Virus record (IMG/VR): IMGVR_UViG_3300031746_000004
Coordinates: 41,285-105,284 of that record
From: a virus
Length of the DNA stretch: 64,000 bases
Strand: one strand, 5' to 3'
In this document: one piece after another, positions 15,567 through 25,237 of the stretch
Layout of the letters: the number at the start of each line of letters is the position of its first letter
Numbering within the stretch: the stretch's first letter is position 1
Translations under genes and position numbers: made by a program
Notes under the pieces: generated by a model
Database searches by the model: none
Told to the model about the DNA's origin: nothing
What the model saw: only the letters and a program-made list of their open reading frames with translations

Positions 15567-15578
15567 TAAGGAGAAAAA

Positions 15579-15905
15579 ATGAACGACATTACCCTAAAAA
15601 TTAAGGAACAAAAAGTAATTGCATTTACTTTTAAAGATGCTTCTGGCACTATTATTCCATTAACAGGTTGTACATTTGCTCTTACAATGGAAAATTCAGA
15701 AGGTACTGATGTTATTACAAAAGTGGATGTAGATTTTGATAAAACACAAATTGCAGCAGGGGTAGTAAAATGCACATTTACAGTAGCAAACTTAACACTT
15801 CCTGCTGGAGTTTATTTATTGGAATTAAAGACCATTTTTACAACGGGAGAGGTGGATAAATCGACTTCATTCCAAGTTAATGTAATTTCCGCCATTACTG
15901 ATTAA
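15579..15905 (+). CDS. BppU-like N-terminal/Ig-like tail protein
   Basis: The 108-residue protein has the pattern of BppU N-terminal or similar Ig-like phage domains: ITLKIKEQKVIAFTFKDASG, IPLTGCTFALTMEN, AGVVKCTFTVANLTLPAGVYL and LELKTIF. Such domains anchor receptor-binding proteins to the tail tip. It follows an AAGGAG site. It is isolated between two HNH genes, so the homing genes have broken up a former adhesin operon. Confidence 0.6.
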   Translation: MNDITLKIKEQKVIAFTFKDASGTIIPLTGCTFALTMENSEGTDVITKVDVDFDKTQIAAGVVKCTFTVANLTLPAGVYLLELKTIFTTGEVDKSTSFQVNVISAITD

Positions 15906-15918
15906 TAGGAATAAAATC

Positions 15919-16665
15919 ATGAAAAAAATATGCTCTATTTGTAAAGAAGAATTTATACCAAATTCAAATTCGCAAATACATTGCAAATTATGTAAAAAAA
16001 TTTTTTATTTAAAATATCAAAAAGAATATCATAAAAAACATAAATTAGCTCCAAAAATTAAAATTTGTGTAATATGTGGTAAAGAATTTATAAAAAATAG
16101 CAATCAAATATGTTGCTCCGAAGAATGTTCTCAAGAACTGAGGAAACAATATGCAAGACAATATAGAAAAGAATATTATAAAACCCATAAAGTAGAATTA
16201 AATAATAAAAAGTCAATTTGGAATAAACAATATAGGGAACAAAATAAAGAAAAAGTTGCAATATATATGAAGAATTATTATCTTAAAAATAAGGAAGAAA
16301 TAAGCAAATATAAAACAGAATATCAGAGAAATAGATGTAGAAATGATGTTAGTTATAGATTAAAAAAGAATTTAAGAAAAAGAGTTTGGGATGCTCTAAA
16401 AGAAAATGCAAAATCTGAGATAACTATGAAATTAATAGGTTGTAGTATAAATTTTTTAAAACAGCATTTAGAATCTCAATTTAAAAATGGAATGTTTTGG
16501 AATAATTATGGTAAACAAGGATGGGAAGTAGACCACATAATTCCTTGTGCTAGATTCGATTTAACTAAACCCGAAGAACAAGGTAAATGTTTTCATTACA
16601 CAAATTTACAACCCTTATGGGCAGACGAAAATTCAAGTAAAAGAGATACATTAATTACAGTATAA
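15919..16665 (+). CDS. HNH homing endonuclease, Lys/Tyr-repeat type
   Basis: This is a relative of the gene at 14617 with the same plan: two zinc modules (CSICKEEFIPN, CVICGKEFIKN, CCSEEC), basic helical repeats (QYRKEYYKTHKVELN and similar), then the nuclease core (ITMKLIGCSINFLKQHLESQF, EVDHIIPCARFDLTKPEEQ, CFHYTNLQPLWADEN). The 13-base gap upstream contains an AGGA site. The next gene has its own AGAGGA site just after the stop, so coupling is looser here than at other copies. Confidence 0.85.
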   Translation: MKKICSICKEEFIPNSNSQIHCKLCKKIFYLKYQKEYHKKHKLAPKIKICVICGKEFIKNSNQICCSEECSQELRKQYARQYRKEYYKTHKVELNNKKSIWNKQYREQNKEKVAIYMKNYYLKNKEEISKYKTEYQRNRCRNDVSYRLKKNLRKRVWDALKENAKSEITMKLIGCSINFLKQHLESQFKNGMFWNNYGKQGWEVDHIIPCARFDLTKPEEQGKCFHYTNLQPLWADENSSKRDTLITV

Positions 16666-16678
16666 AGAGGAATAAAAA

Positions 16679-17029
16679 ATGTTATTTGCAAATAAAAAAT
16701 CTCTAAAAGGTGGAGGAGCAATTTTATCAATAAATGCTCAAATAGGTACAACTTATCAACTAGTAATTACAGATGCAGGAAAATTAATTATATTAACTAA
16801 TGCTTTACCAATTGCAGTAACGATTCCTACCAATGCAGTTGTACCATTTTTAATAGGAACACAGATACAATTAATTCAAGGTGGTGCAGGTAAAGTTACT
16901 TTCTCAGGCGTAGGAGTTACAATTAAATCAAAATCAAGTAATAAATCAATAGGTGCACAGAATGTTACTGTCGCTTTAATTCAGGAATCAATAGATGTAT
17001 GGAATTTAATTGGCGACTTAATTGCTTAA
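16679..17029 (+). CDS. Fibre-tip-type beta domain protein
   Basis: The 116-residue protein has the pattern of a common phage fibre domain: NAQIGTTYQLVITDAGKLI, AVTIPTNAVVPFLIGTQIQL, QGGAGKVTFSGVGVTIKSK and VALIQESIDVWNLIGDLIA. Such domains occur at the C-terminal tips of tail fibres and decoration proteins. Here it stands alone as a short gene. Confidence 0.65.
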   Translation: MLFANKKSLKGGGAILSINAQIGTTYQLVITDAGKLIILTNALPIAVTIPTNAVVPFLIGTQIQLIQGGAGKVTFSGVGVTIKSKSSNKSIGAQNVTVALIQESIDVWNLIGDLIA

Positions 17030-17044
17030 AAATAAGGGGAATAA

Positions 17045-18184
17045 ATGATTAGTTTAGGAGTACTCACATACAATACAGAACAACCACTACCAATGAGCAC
17101 CATTGCATCGGTTATATATGAAGGAGCACCAGCTTTTTCTTATCAACGTAAAAGTTTTTATGCAAATGGAAGATTTTGGGTATTTTGGAGCAATGGAAGA
17201 CAGGCAGCAGGAGATTTTAATATTTTATATTCTACTTCAATAAATGGTATAATTTGGACTTCTCCAATAATTATTAGACCCTGTATCAATAGTACAATGT
17301 TTTCGATTTGGTTTGATAATACTTATGTGCATTATGCTTATGCTGATAAAACTAAAATTTATTATCGGAGAGGAATTCCAAATGTAGATGGAACAATTAC
17401 TTGGAGTGCAGCAGAACAAGTTATATCCACTACATATAATCGGGCATCTTTTCCAATGGTATCTATTGATAGTAATGGTTATGTATGGGTGGGTTATCTT
17501 GATTGGACTGGAGCATCTGGAAGTGGCTATTATGCCTATGTTATTAAGTCTGGTAATAATAATGGAACGTGGGGAATAACTCCTTCTGGTTTTCCCTACA
17601 GATGTCCAGGCACTTCTGTAAATGTAGCTAAAGCAACTGTTATTCCTTTAACTTTGGGTAAAGTACTTATTATTTATTGTACTTATATGAATAGGAGTTT
17701 TAGAAGTCAATACTGGAATGGTTCTACTTGGAGTGGAGAAAAAGCACTTTCATCTGTTCCTTACGGTACTTGGGCACATTCAGCAGTTGCAGAAGGTGAT
17801 GATGTTCATCTTACCTTTTTGCAGAAAACTACGTATAATATTCAATATGCAAAGTATACTTACGCTATAGATAGTTGGTCTACAGAAGAGACTATACAAA
17901 TAGCAGCAACCTCACAAAGCGACCCAGTTTTATGTAGAGATATTATTTCTAATAATTTATATTGTTTTTGGTTTAAAAGTCCAGATTCAAATACTATTTA
18001 TTATAAGAAAAGAATTAATGGAACATGGGATAGCAATCCTATTACTTGGATAACAGATATTTTAACCCTATCTGATAATCGTTTAAATTGTTTTTATAAT
18101 AGTTATTCTGGAAAAATAGGAATAATGTATTGTTCTAAGACAACCAGTCCATTTGATTTAAGATTTACACATTTAATAATTTAG
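17045..18184 (+). CDS. Beta-propeller (BNR/sialidase-like) adhesin or tailspike
   Basis: This 379-residue protein has repeated FYANGRFWVFWSNG, FDNTYVHYAYADKTKIYYRR, VSIDSNGYVWVGYLDW, VHLTFLQKTTYNIQYAKY and SGKIGIMYCSK segments, each a four-stranded blade with YxxS or WxxG features. BNR-type propellers form exosialidases and sugar-binding tailspikes. The Asp-box (SxDxGxxW) is only loosely kept (STSINGIIWTS), so enzyme activity is uncertain and receptor binding is the safer guess. Confidence 0.65.
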   Translation: MISLGVLTYNTEQPLPMSTIASVIYEGAPAFSYQRKSFYANGRFWVFWSNGRQAAGDFNILYSTSINGIIWTSPIIIRPCINSTMFSIWFDNTYVHYAYADKTKIYYRRGIPNVDGTITWSAAEQVISTTYNRASFPMVSIDSNGYVWVGYLDWTGASGSGYYAYVIKSGNNNGTWGITPSGFPYRCPGTSVNVAKATVIPLTLGKVLIIYCTYMNRSFRSQYWNGSTWSGEKALSSVPYGTWAHSAVAEGDDVHLTFLQKTTYNIQYAKYTYAIDSWSTEETIQIAATSQSDPVLCRDIISNNLYCFWFKSPDSNTIYYKKRINGTWDSNPITWITDILTLSDNRLNCFYNSYSGKIGIMYCSKTTSPFDLRFTHLII

Positions 18185-18193
18185 GGGAATAAA

Positions 18194-18748
18194 ATGATTA
18201 TTTTAACTTATTTTACAGAAAACAACATTCCAAAAACAGGATTATCACCCACTATAAGAATTAGAAATGCCTCTACAGGCATTTTAATAATAACAGATGA
18301 ATTAATGTCTGAAGTAGGTGATGGATTTTATAAATATGAATTTGTGGGTTATGATTCTTCTATTGATTATGCAATTCGATGTGATGGTGGAATGAGTTTA
18401 TCAAATGATGAACGTTATTCTTATGCTGGAAATGATGTAGACCAAACTGAAGAAATTTGGTCAAATACGATAAGAACTTTAACTTCAGGAACTAAAGATT
18501 CTGAAATAGATGCAATAAAAACCCAAACAGATAAAATACCTAGAATTTTAGGTTTAAATATGGAAAATCACAGAATATTTTCTCCAACTTATGATGCGAA
18601 TAATTGTTTAACGAGTGCAACGATAAAAATATATCCTACCAAAGCAGATTGTATAGCTGACACAAATTCAATAGCAACTTATTCGATGGTAGCAACATTC
18701 GATAGTGAAAGTAAATGTTTAACCTATAGAATGACTCGTGAGATTTAA
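18194..18748 (+). CDS. Tail-tip structural protein (unassigned)
   Basis: The 184-residue product has a BppU/Ig-like N-terminal part (TYFTENNIPKTGLSPTIRIR, GDGFYKYEFVGYDSSIDYAI), a short helical linker (EIDAIKTQTDKIPRIL) and a C-terminal beta domain. This resembles proteins of phage tail tips that carry a short coiled neck. The exact role is unknown. Confidence 0.6.
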   Translation: MIILTYFTENNIPKTGLSPTIRIRNASTGILIITDELMSEVGDGFYKYEFVGYDSSIDYAIRCDGGMSLSNDERYSYAGNDVDQTEEIWSNTIRTLTSGTKDSEIDAIKTQTDKIPRILGLNMENHRIFSPTYDANNCLTSATIKIYPTKADCIADTNSIATYSMVATFDSESKCLTYRMTREI

Positions 18749-19423
18749 ATGAAAAAATGTACGGATTGTAATAAAGAAATAAATTATCGAGCAATAAGAT
18801 GTAGAGAATGTGATAATTTAAATAGAAAAATAAAATATAAAGGCGAAAATAATCCAGCATTTATTGATGGTAGAACTTTAAAAAAATATTATTGTCTTAT
18901 ATGTAATAAAGAACTAAGTTGTTATCAAACAAAAACAAATATGTGCCAATCTTGCGAAAATAAAGAAAAATATAAAAACCCAAAAAATCATCCAAATTAT
19001 AAAGACGGTAGAAGTTTAGAAATTAAATTTTGTATCGATTGTGGACAAGAAATAGAATATAGAGCAATGAGATGTTCAAGTTGCGAAACCAAAAGGAGAT
19101 ATATTTTAGGTATTTTAAGTCCAGAAAAAACTCAACCAGAAATAAAATTACAAAAATTATTAAAAAGATTATTTCACAAAAAATATAAATTTGTAGGAAA
19201 TGGAATATATTGGATAACCAATTTTAATCCAGATTTTGTAAATATAAAAAATAAAAAGATTATAGAACTTTATGGCGATTATTGGCATAATAGACAAGAT
19301 ATTAAAGAAAAAGATAAATTAAGAATTCCTACTTATAAGAAATATGGTTATAAAATTCTTATTGTTTGGGAACATGAATTAGAAGATTTAAATGAATTAA
19401 TCAAAAAATTAAGGAAATTTTAA
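18749..19423 (+). CDS. Zinc-module homing endonuclease with Vsr/EDxHD-like nuclease
   Basis: Three N-terminal zinc modules (KCTDCNKEI, YCLICNKEL, FCIDCGQEI, each with a second CxxC) carry NUMOD3-like linkers (NNPAFIDGR, NHPNYKDGR). The C-terminal nuclease is not HNH: it has PEIKLQKLLKRLF, FNPDFVNIKNKK and IIELYGDYWHNRQDI, fitting a Vsr-like EDxHD enzyme of the I-Bth0305I type. It starts directly after the previous stop. Its last codons (TTA AGG AAA TTT) give the next gene its site, and the two genes share one base. Confidence 0.85.
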   Translation: MKKCTDCNKEINYRAIRCRECDNLNRKIKYKGENNPAFIDGRTLKKYYCLICNKELSCYQTKTNMCQSCENKEKYKNPKNHPNYKDGRSLEIKFCIDCGQEIEYRAMRCSSCETKRRYILGILSPEKTQPEIKLQKLLKRLFHKKYKFVGNGIYWITNFNPDFVNIKNKKIIELYGDYWHNRQDIKEKDKLRIPTYKKYGYKILIVWEHELEDLNELIKKLRKF

Positions 19424-19698
19424 TGGATGAATTTAAATCGATTATAGATTATATTGTTCAACAAGAATCAAGAAAAACAGTTGGTATCCTCTTAAAAAGA
19501 ATAGAATTATCAGTAGAATTAGCTAAAAAAGAAAATAGAGATTATCTAACTTTTCAAGAAGTTGAAGGATTAAAATCTCAAATAAAAGAGGCGACCTATG
19601 AGGCATATAGGAATATAAGAGATTTTTTAAATACTGGTAAAATTATACTTGTAAATGCAAATGAACAAAAACGTAAGGAAAACCTAAAAAAGGAGTAA
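19423..19698 (+). CDS. Small helical protein before tail chaperones
   Basis: The 91-residue charged helical protein (IDYIVQQESRKTVGILLKRI, TFQEVEGLKSQIKEATYEAY) has no recognised domain. It starts on the last base of the endonuclease gene stop, and its end carries the AAGGAG site of the next gene. The position suggests a tail-assembly role, by inference only. Confidence 0.6.
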   Translation: MDEFKSIIDYIVQQESRKTVGILLKRIELSVELAKKENRDYLTFQEVEGLKSQIKEATYEAYRNIRDFLNTGKIILVNANEQKRKENLKKE

Positions 19699-19701
19699 GG
19701 A

Positions 19702-20334
19702 ATGGAAGATAATCATATGGAAGAAGCAAAAAAAATAGTCGAAGAAATGGATAAAGATATAAATTTAAAAAGAGCAGAAGAACTTATTAGAGATAATAAG
19801 ATTCAATTTGAATATAAAGATAAACAATATAGAGTTCGTATGCTTAATTTAAAAGAAAAGGAAGAATTAGATATGCTTCGTAGAAAAAAATTTGGACAAC
19901 TTATTCAGGATAAAGATATTCTTCTCGAAAAAGACCTTATTAAAGTACTTAAAACAAGAGATATAGATGTAGATAAAATTAATGACGATATAAAAAAATT
20001 AGAAGTTGGAGAATTAGATTTACAAATAAAATTAGGAGAAGCTATTTCTAAAAACGAAAATGAAACTATTTTAAAAAGATATAAAGAGCAAATCGAAGAA
20101 ATAAGATTAAAAATAGCAATATTAAATACTCAAAAAACTTTAATATTAGAATTTAGTTTAGAAAATCAACTTTTAAATTATATTTCGCAAATAATTACTT
20201 ATTTGAGTGCAGATATTTTAGAAGATGGAATTTGGAGAAGGATGTTTAATTCTTTGGTAGAATTTCAAAGTTATTCAGACGAATCTTTAATTAATAGAGC
20301 AGGGCAAATGAGTATGATTTTGCAGTATATTTAA
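19702..20334 (+). CDS. Tail assembly chaperone (probable, first)
   Basis: This 210-residue helical protein lies two genes before the tape measure, in the usual place of the G-type chaperone. Features are a KQYRVRMLNLKEKEELDMLR segment, a coiled central part (DLQIKLGEAISKNENETIL) and a C-terminal FNSLVEFQSYSDESLINRAG segment. No frameshift to the following gene is evident, because a clean TAA separates the two. Confidence 0.6.
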   Translation: MEDNHMEEAKKIVEEMDKDINLKRAEELIRDNKIQFEYKDKQYRVRMLNLKEKEELDMLRRKKFGQLIQDKDILLEKDLIKVLKTRDIDVDKINDDIKKLEVGELDLQIKLGEAISKNENETILKRYKEQIEEIRLKIAILNTQKTLILEFSLENQLLNYISQIITYLSADILEDGIWRRMFNSLVEFQSYSDESLINRAGQMSMILQYI

Positions 20335-20338
20335 AAAT

Positions 20339-20677
20339 ATGAATATATGGTATAATATCAGGTTATTAGCTAAGAGTATAAAGGCTCAAAATTTATTTGC
20401 AGCAGCAAAAGAAATTTCAAGTATTAAATTATTTAAAAATAATTTTAATTTTTCTAAAATACAAGAATTATATCTTAACTATTTATATATGTACGATGCT
20501 ATTTTAAAAGATATAATTACCGAAAATATTAGTAAACATGTAATAGACAATGAAATTTATGAAGATGCTTATATGTTATGGCGAAAAGAAAATAGATACA
20601 AAAAACAAAAATCACAAGATAAAAATAAAGGCATTCATTTGGTTGCTGGAAACAAAATAAAATTTAAAGAGGGATAA
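20339..20677 (+). CDS. Tail assembly chaperone (probable, second)
   Basis: The 112-residue protein (LLAKSIKAQNLFAAAKEISS, LYLNYLYMYDAILKDI, YEDAYMLWRKENRYKKQ) immediately precedes the tape measure, the position of T-type chaperones in siphophages. It starts four bases after the previous stop with only a weak ribosome site, so re-initiation by the same ribosome is likely. Confidence 0.55.
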   Translation: MNIWYNIRLLAKSIKAQNLFAAAKEISSIKLFKNNFNFSKIQELYLNYLYMYDAILKDIITENISKHVIDNEIYEDAYMLWRKENRYKKQKSQDKNKGIHLVAGNKIKFKEG

Positions 20678-20681
20678 TACT

Positions 20682-23447
20682 ATGCCAAGTGGAGATTTTC
20701 TCGCACGTATAAAATTAGCATTGGAAGGAAAAGAAAAAGTCGTAAGTGGGTTATCAGAAACACAACGTGCTGCTCAACAACTTGCCAAGACTAAAGTAAC
20801 TACTACCTTCGATAAAGAAGGTCTAGCTACAGGTAAACAAATAGAAGAAACTTTTAAAAATATAACTCCAGCAGCATCGAAAGCCTCTGGTATGATGAAC
20901 GATTTTACCAAAGCATTATCTAGAGTTATAATAGTAGCTCCTATTTGGATGGCTTTTAGAGCAATTTTACAAAGTACAATGGCTTTACTTAGTGAAGGAT
21001 TTAAAACATGGGAAGATTTTGATAGACAATTAATAAAATCTAAAGCTGTTATTCACGATTATTCTGGAACTACTGACCAAGCTATGGTTGTCTTAGAAGA
21101 TAGAATTAGAACTTTTTCTAAAGAATCAGGAATAGCTTTAGACCAACTAACTTCTTCTTTTTATAGATTCGGAACTGTAGGAATAGCTTTCGAAGATGCT
21201 TTATCAGGAGCAATTGCTTCGGCAAAATTAGCCAAAGCAACTTTAGGAGACGTAGATACAATTTCTCGTTCTTTAGCTATGACTTATAGATTGTTAGGAG
21301 ATACAATAGATAATAGTCTATCTCCTATGCAAAAACAAGAAAGTTTAGCAGGTAAAATTTTTCATTTATGGAAATCTAACGCTTTCGAAGCAAACGAATT
21401 TGCTGCTTCTTTAAATAATTTTGTTTCTACAGCTAACATCGCAAATTTTACTGCAGACCAAACAGTTGCAACTTTAGCTGCGTTAGGTACAGCAGGTGTT
21501 CAGGGTTCGAGAGGTGGTGCTTTATTAAAAACATCTATATTTAAATTAATAGAAAATATGGATAAATTAGCAGGAAGTTTAGGATTAGCAGTCAATCCTG
21601 AATTAGAAACAACATTTGGTCTTTTTACGAGAGTATTAGATAAAATAAATTTATTAAGCCAAACTAAAGGAATTCCTGCAGAAGCAATGAAAGATATACA
21701 AGAAATATTTGGTGGGGTAAGAGGAGCACAAGCAATTTCTGCTTTAAATGCTTTACTCCCTGAATTAAAACAAAATTTAATAGATTTAGGAAAAGACCCT
21801 CAACAATTTATAGCAGGATTAAACGAAAGATTTGAAGAAGTAAAAAGTACAGTTAGTGGACAATTAGATATTTTTAGAAATTTAAGAACTCAAATCGGCG
21901 AATCGTTTGTCAAGGCTTTATTAGGAGCAGATGATTTTAAAATAGCTTTAGAAGGTATTAATTACGATATGGAAAAAATGATGGAAACAGCAAAAAATAT
22001 AGGAGAAGTACTTTATTTTTTCCATAATCCAGTAAAAGTAGCCGAACAAGATTTTATAAACATAACAAAAGAAGAAGCAAAATTTAATAAATATATATCC
22101 GATGGAATTAAAGGTGCATTATCTTTAGCAGATACTATAAAATTAATGTCTTTAATTGAAGTTACTGAAGAAACAGAAAAATTAGTGAATAAACTTAGAA
22201 AAGTAGCTGTAGAAATGGTAAAAGATTCGAATACAGCTATAGAACTTGAAAAAGAATTACAAAGAGTTGCAGATATATATAATAAAACATATAAATTAAG
22301 AGACGAATCAGCAGATAGAAAACTATCTCCCGAAGCACAACGTAAAGTAGAATTAGTTAAAACGGAATATGAAATACTAAAAAAACAGAAAGCAGGAGTA
22401 GAGGATACAGTTATAGCTTATGAAAAAATGAATAATTTTATTAATATTTTAGTAGACGAATATAATAAATTAGAATCAGCAAATGGAAAAACAGTAGAAC
22501 AAATTAATAAACAATCAATAAAAACTGCACTTTTAAAAGGAGATTTCGAAAAAATTAATGATATATTTAAAGAAAGAAAATTATCAGAAGAAGAATTAAA
22601 TTCTTTAATAAAAATTTATTCGGATATAAATAAAAGTACTTTATCCGACGTGGAAAAAAGATTAGGAATAAATTCTTCTTTATTAAGAATAGCAAACGAA
22701 GAAGAATCAGCTATTATCAGACAAGAAATGGCATTAAAATCTATGATGTATGGTGAAGATTATATAAAAAATAGTATGGATGATAGACTTAAATTAGCTC
22801 AGGCATTAACTAAAGAAGCAGATGAACAAGAAAAAAAATCTAGTAGAATGGTAGAATTATTTAAAATAGTTCAAAAATATGGTGCAGGAACTGCTCAAGA
22901 AGTTTCAAAATATCTAGCTGGAGTTTTAGAATTTAGTCAATTAAGTGCAAGAGCTGTACAAGCATTAAAAAAAATACTCCCTGGAGAATTTGAACAAGGA
23001 ACAGCAGAAACGTATTTTAAAGGAACTACTTTTGAATTTCCAGAAGATTTAGAAATAAAAAGAAAAGCTGAAAGAAATAGAAAAATAATAGAAGATGTTT
23101 TTAGTATGCCTATCCCCACAAATATAGATGTAGAAACAACTGATTTTGCAGAATTAATAGATTTAACACCTAAATTAAGAGTATTAAAAGAAGTGTTTGC
23201 TCAGGCTTTTTCTGAAGGAATAAACCAAGCCCAATTAAAAATAGGATATATGGCAGACATTCTTAAACCCAGAGAAAATATTATAACACAAATGAATATG
23301 TCAATTAATATAGAACCTATGAGAATGAATGTAGATTTAGATTCTGAACAAGTTATAGAAAAAGTGAAACAAAAAGTTAATGAAGAATTAGATAATAAAA
23401 AATCTGAAACGTATAAGAAAATACAAAATCAAATAGAAAATTTTTAG
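20682..23447 (+). CDS. Tape measure protein
   Basis: This 921-residue protein is the longest in the tail operon apart from the hub protein. It begins with a helical N-terminus, then a TP901-type core (FDRQLIKSKAVIHDYSGTTD, LTSSFYRFGTVGIAFEDA, TVATLAALGTAGVQGSRGGA, AMKDIQEIFGGVRGAQAISA) with a hydrophobic segment near 82-102 (VIIVAPIWMAFRAILQ). Long charged helices follow to the end. Its length sets tail length: at about 1.5 angstrom per residue it predicts a tail near 140 nm. Chaperones precede it and the distal tail gene follows. Confidence 0.88.
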   Translation: MPSGDFLARIKLALEGKEKVVSGLSETQRAAQQLAKTKVTTTFDKEGLATGKQIEETFKNITPAASKASGMMNDFTKALSRVIIVAPIWMAFRAILQSTMALLSEGFKTWEDFDRQLIKSKAVIHDYSGTTDQAMVVLEDRIRTFSKESGIALDQLTSSFYRFGTVGIAFEDALSGAIASAKLAKATLGDVDTISRSLAMTYRLLGDTIDNSLSPMQKQESLAGKIFHLWKSNAFEANEFAASLNNFVSTANIANFTADQTVATLAALGTAGVQGSRGGALLKTSIFKLIENMDKLAGSLGLAVNPELETTFGLFTRVLDKINLLSQTKGIPAEAMKDIQEIFGGVRGAQAISALNALLPELKQNLIDLGKDPQQFIAGLNERFEEVKSTVSGQLDIFRNLRTQIGESFVKALLGADDFKIALEGINYDMEKMMETAKNIGEVLYFFHNPVKVAEQDFINITKEEAKFNKYISDGIKGALSLADTIKLMSLIEVTEETEKLVNKLRKVAVEMVKDSNTAIELEKELQRVADIYNKTYKLRDESADRKLSPEAQRKVELVKTEYEILKKQKAGVEDTVIAYEKMNNFINILVDEYNKLESANGKTVEQINKQSIKTALLKGDFEKINDIFKERKLSEEELNSLIKIYSDINKSTLSDVEKRLGINSSLLRIANEEESAIIRQEMALKSMMYGEDYIKNSMDDRLKLAQALTKEADEQEKKSSRMVELFKIVQKYGAGTAQEVSKYLAGVLEFSQLSARAVQALKKILPGEFEQGTAETYFKGTTFEFPEDLEIKRKAERNRKIIEDVFSMPIPTNIDVETTDFAELIDLTPKLRVLKEVFAQAFSEGINQAQLKIGYMADILKPRENIITQMNMSINIEPMRMNVDLDSEQVIEKVKQKVNEELDNKKSETYKKIQNQIENF

Positions 23448-23459
23448 AGGAGATAAAAT

Positions 23460-23858
23460 ATGTCTGTGAATTTTAAACTTTATGCAAGTAACGGTTCAAC
23501 TTTAATTCATACTTTTTCTACAGTTTTTCAAGCTAATTATCCTCATACAGAAAAAAAATTAATTGAACATGAGAATGTAAGAGGAAAAGGAAGTATAATA
23601 GTAGATGGTGGTGATTCTTCATGGACTTTAACGCTAAGAGGAGTATTATTTGCTAACGATTATGATGCTTTAATGGCATTAGTAGATACTATGGAATCTA
23701 GTATAGTTTTAAATACTCCTTATGTTTTAAAAATTTTAAGTGGAGTAACTACTCATAGTTATAATTGTAAAAGAATAGTACCGATAATATACCAGGAAGA
23801 TTCGCTTAGAACTAATTTTATAGAATATACATGCGAACTAAGATGTTTATCATGGTAA
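23460..23858 (+). CDS. Distal tail-type protein (probable)
   Basis: The 132-residue beta-rich protein directly follows the tape measure, where the distal tail protein is expected. It has NFKLYASNGSTLIHTFSTVF, a GSIIVDGGDSSWTLTLRGVL strand pair and a YTCELRCLSW ending, like the N-terminal ring-forming domain of Dit proteins. It is shorter than most Dit proteins. Confidence 0.6.
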   Translation: MSVNFKLYASNGSTLIHTFSTVFQANYPHTEKKLIEHENVRGKGSIIVDGGDSSWTLTLRGVLFANDYDALMALVDTMESSIVLNTPYVLKILSGVTTHSYNCKRIVPIIYQEDSLRTNFIEYTCELRCLSW

Positions 23859-23877
23859 AAGATAAGGAGAAATAAAA

Positions 23878-24504
23878 ATGGCACTAACAATTTATGTAAA
23901 CAAAAGTACAAATGATTTAAGTAGAGCAGCAAGTCCAACTGACTTTATATTAATGAACCTTACTAACGATTCTTTAATTTTTTCAGCAGGTTCTGATACT
24001 GTTAAAGATGGAGAACCTATACCTACACCTACGCAACTTAATTCAGCAGCAATTTTAATAACAGTAACAGATGTAGAAGTTCCTCATTTCTTTTTAGCAG
24101 ATGCTTCGGACGACGAATTAAAAGAAATACATAACGCTGGTAATCAAAATAAGCAATATGTATTTTGTGCAGCTTTTGGCGGAGCAACTGCCTCCGAACC
24201 TATATTAGAACTTTGGGACGACGAAGATTTAGATTCTATAAATAGTTATTGTTTAGGAGCAGGAGTAGCTAATAATAGTTTTTTTAGAGGAATTCAAACC
24301 ACATCAGGACTTCCAGGAGACGGATGGACAGGAAGTAGATTAGCAGGAAGTTCAGATAATCATTTTCTATGGCTAAATGACGAAGACGGAGCATTATTAG
24401 GAGCTACAGATTTATATTGGACTTTAAGAATAACAGTACCAGCAGATTATGCAAATGCTGCTTCGGAATCACCAACTATGGTTATAAAGTGGACAGAAAA
24501 TTAA
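23878..24504 (+). CDS. Tail-tip structural protein
   Basis: The 208-residue acidic beta-rich protein ends TMVIKWTEN, much like the end of the protein at 25238 (EFTFQWDET), and both look like tail-tip surface proteins. Segments such as GAGVANNSFFRGIQTTSGLP and NHFLWLNDEDGALLGATDLY have no known match to me. It follows an AAGGAG site. Confidence 0.6.
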   Translation: MALTIYVNKSTNDLSRAASPTDFILMNLTNDSLIFSAGSDTVKDGEPIPTPTQLNSAAILITVTDVEVPHFFLADASDDELKEIHNAGNQNKQYVFCAAFGGATASEPILELWDDEDLDSINSYCLGAGVANNSFFRGIQTTSGLPGDGWTGSRLAGSSDNHFLWLNDEDGALLGATDLYWTLRITVPADYANAASESPTMVIKWTEN

Positions 24505-24505
24505 T

Positions 24506-25078
24506 ATGAAAGAAAAATATACTTTCGTAGGAGAACAAAAAGTAACTGCGTCTTTTGTGAGTGGAAACTACATATGGATAGCTTTTTATGGAATATCTAA
24601 TAAATGTAGTTTATATAAATCTTCTATTTTTAATCCTAATCTAATTTACTGGGATATAGAAATTACAGGTAATGAAATCAATTATATGATAGAAGATACT
24701 ACTTATCTTTATTTGGCTTTAGATGATTCTACTTATATAGGAGCTAAAGTAGAAAAAAATAATCCTTCTACTATTACTTATTTTACGAAAGATGTAGGTA
24801 TAACAGAAAAAGCAATAGATTTAACTAGAGATACTACTTATATTTATTTTTTAATTCCAGGAATAGCTTTTGGAACCAATACAAAAATAGCAAAATATAA
24901 TGCTAGTACAAGAGCATATGTAGAAACGATAGACTTAGCAACAGTAAGTAATGCAAAAAAGATAGATACAGATGTCAACGGAAATTTATGGTTAGTTTCT
25001 GATTTAGATTTGACTCCTACCATTACAAAAGTCTGGTACGACGGTTCTTGGCAATTTTTAAGTTATTTATTATCATAG
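24506..25078 (+). CDS. Beta-propeller-like tail protein
   Basis: The 190-residue protein shows repeated YLYLALDDSTYIGAKVEK, TYIYFLIPGIAFGTNTKIAK and GNLWLVSDLDLTPTITKVWY segments, typical of small propeller blades. A similar blade pattern occurs in the middle of the hub protein at 26180. It starts one base after the previous stop. Confidence 0.6.
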   Translation: MKEKYTFVGEQKVTASFVSGNYIWIAFYGISNKCSLYKSSIFNPNLIYWDIEITGNEINYMIEDTTYLYLALDDSTYIGAKVEKNNPSTITYFTKDVGITEKAIDLTRDTTYIYFLIPGIAFGTNTKIAKYNASTRAYVETIDLATVSNAKKIDTDVNGNLWLVSDLDLTPTITKVWYDGSWQFLSYLLS

Positions 25079-25087
25079 GAGCAAAAA

Positions 25088-25222
25088 ATGATTAAACGAA
25101 ATGATTTTGTAGAAAGGTCTATTTATTTATTAAGAGAAAAATTAGAAGAAAATTTACCACTAGAAGCAACTTTGGATGAGATGGTAGAAATAGCAAGAGA
25201 ATTAATTAAAGAAATTTTTTAA
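25088..25222 (+). CDS. Small helical protein (44 aa)
   Basis: ATG at 25088 lies six bases after a GGAG site, and the frame runs 44 codons to TAA. The product is charged and helical (VERSIYLLREKLEENLPLEA, MVEIARELIKEIF). It fills an otherwise empty 159-base gap between two tail genes and is followed by an AAAGGAGG site. The function is unknown. Confidence 0.65.
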   Translation: MIKRNDFVERSIYLLREKLEENLPLEATLDEMVEIARELIKEIF

Positions 25223-25237
25223 AAAGGAGGTAATTCA

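Noticed and set aside
20300-20345. Programmed frameshift joining the two tail chaperone genes
   Set aside because: The first gene ends in a clean TAA before the second ATG, the frames differ by +1 and I found no classical slippery heptamer near the junction.
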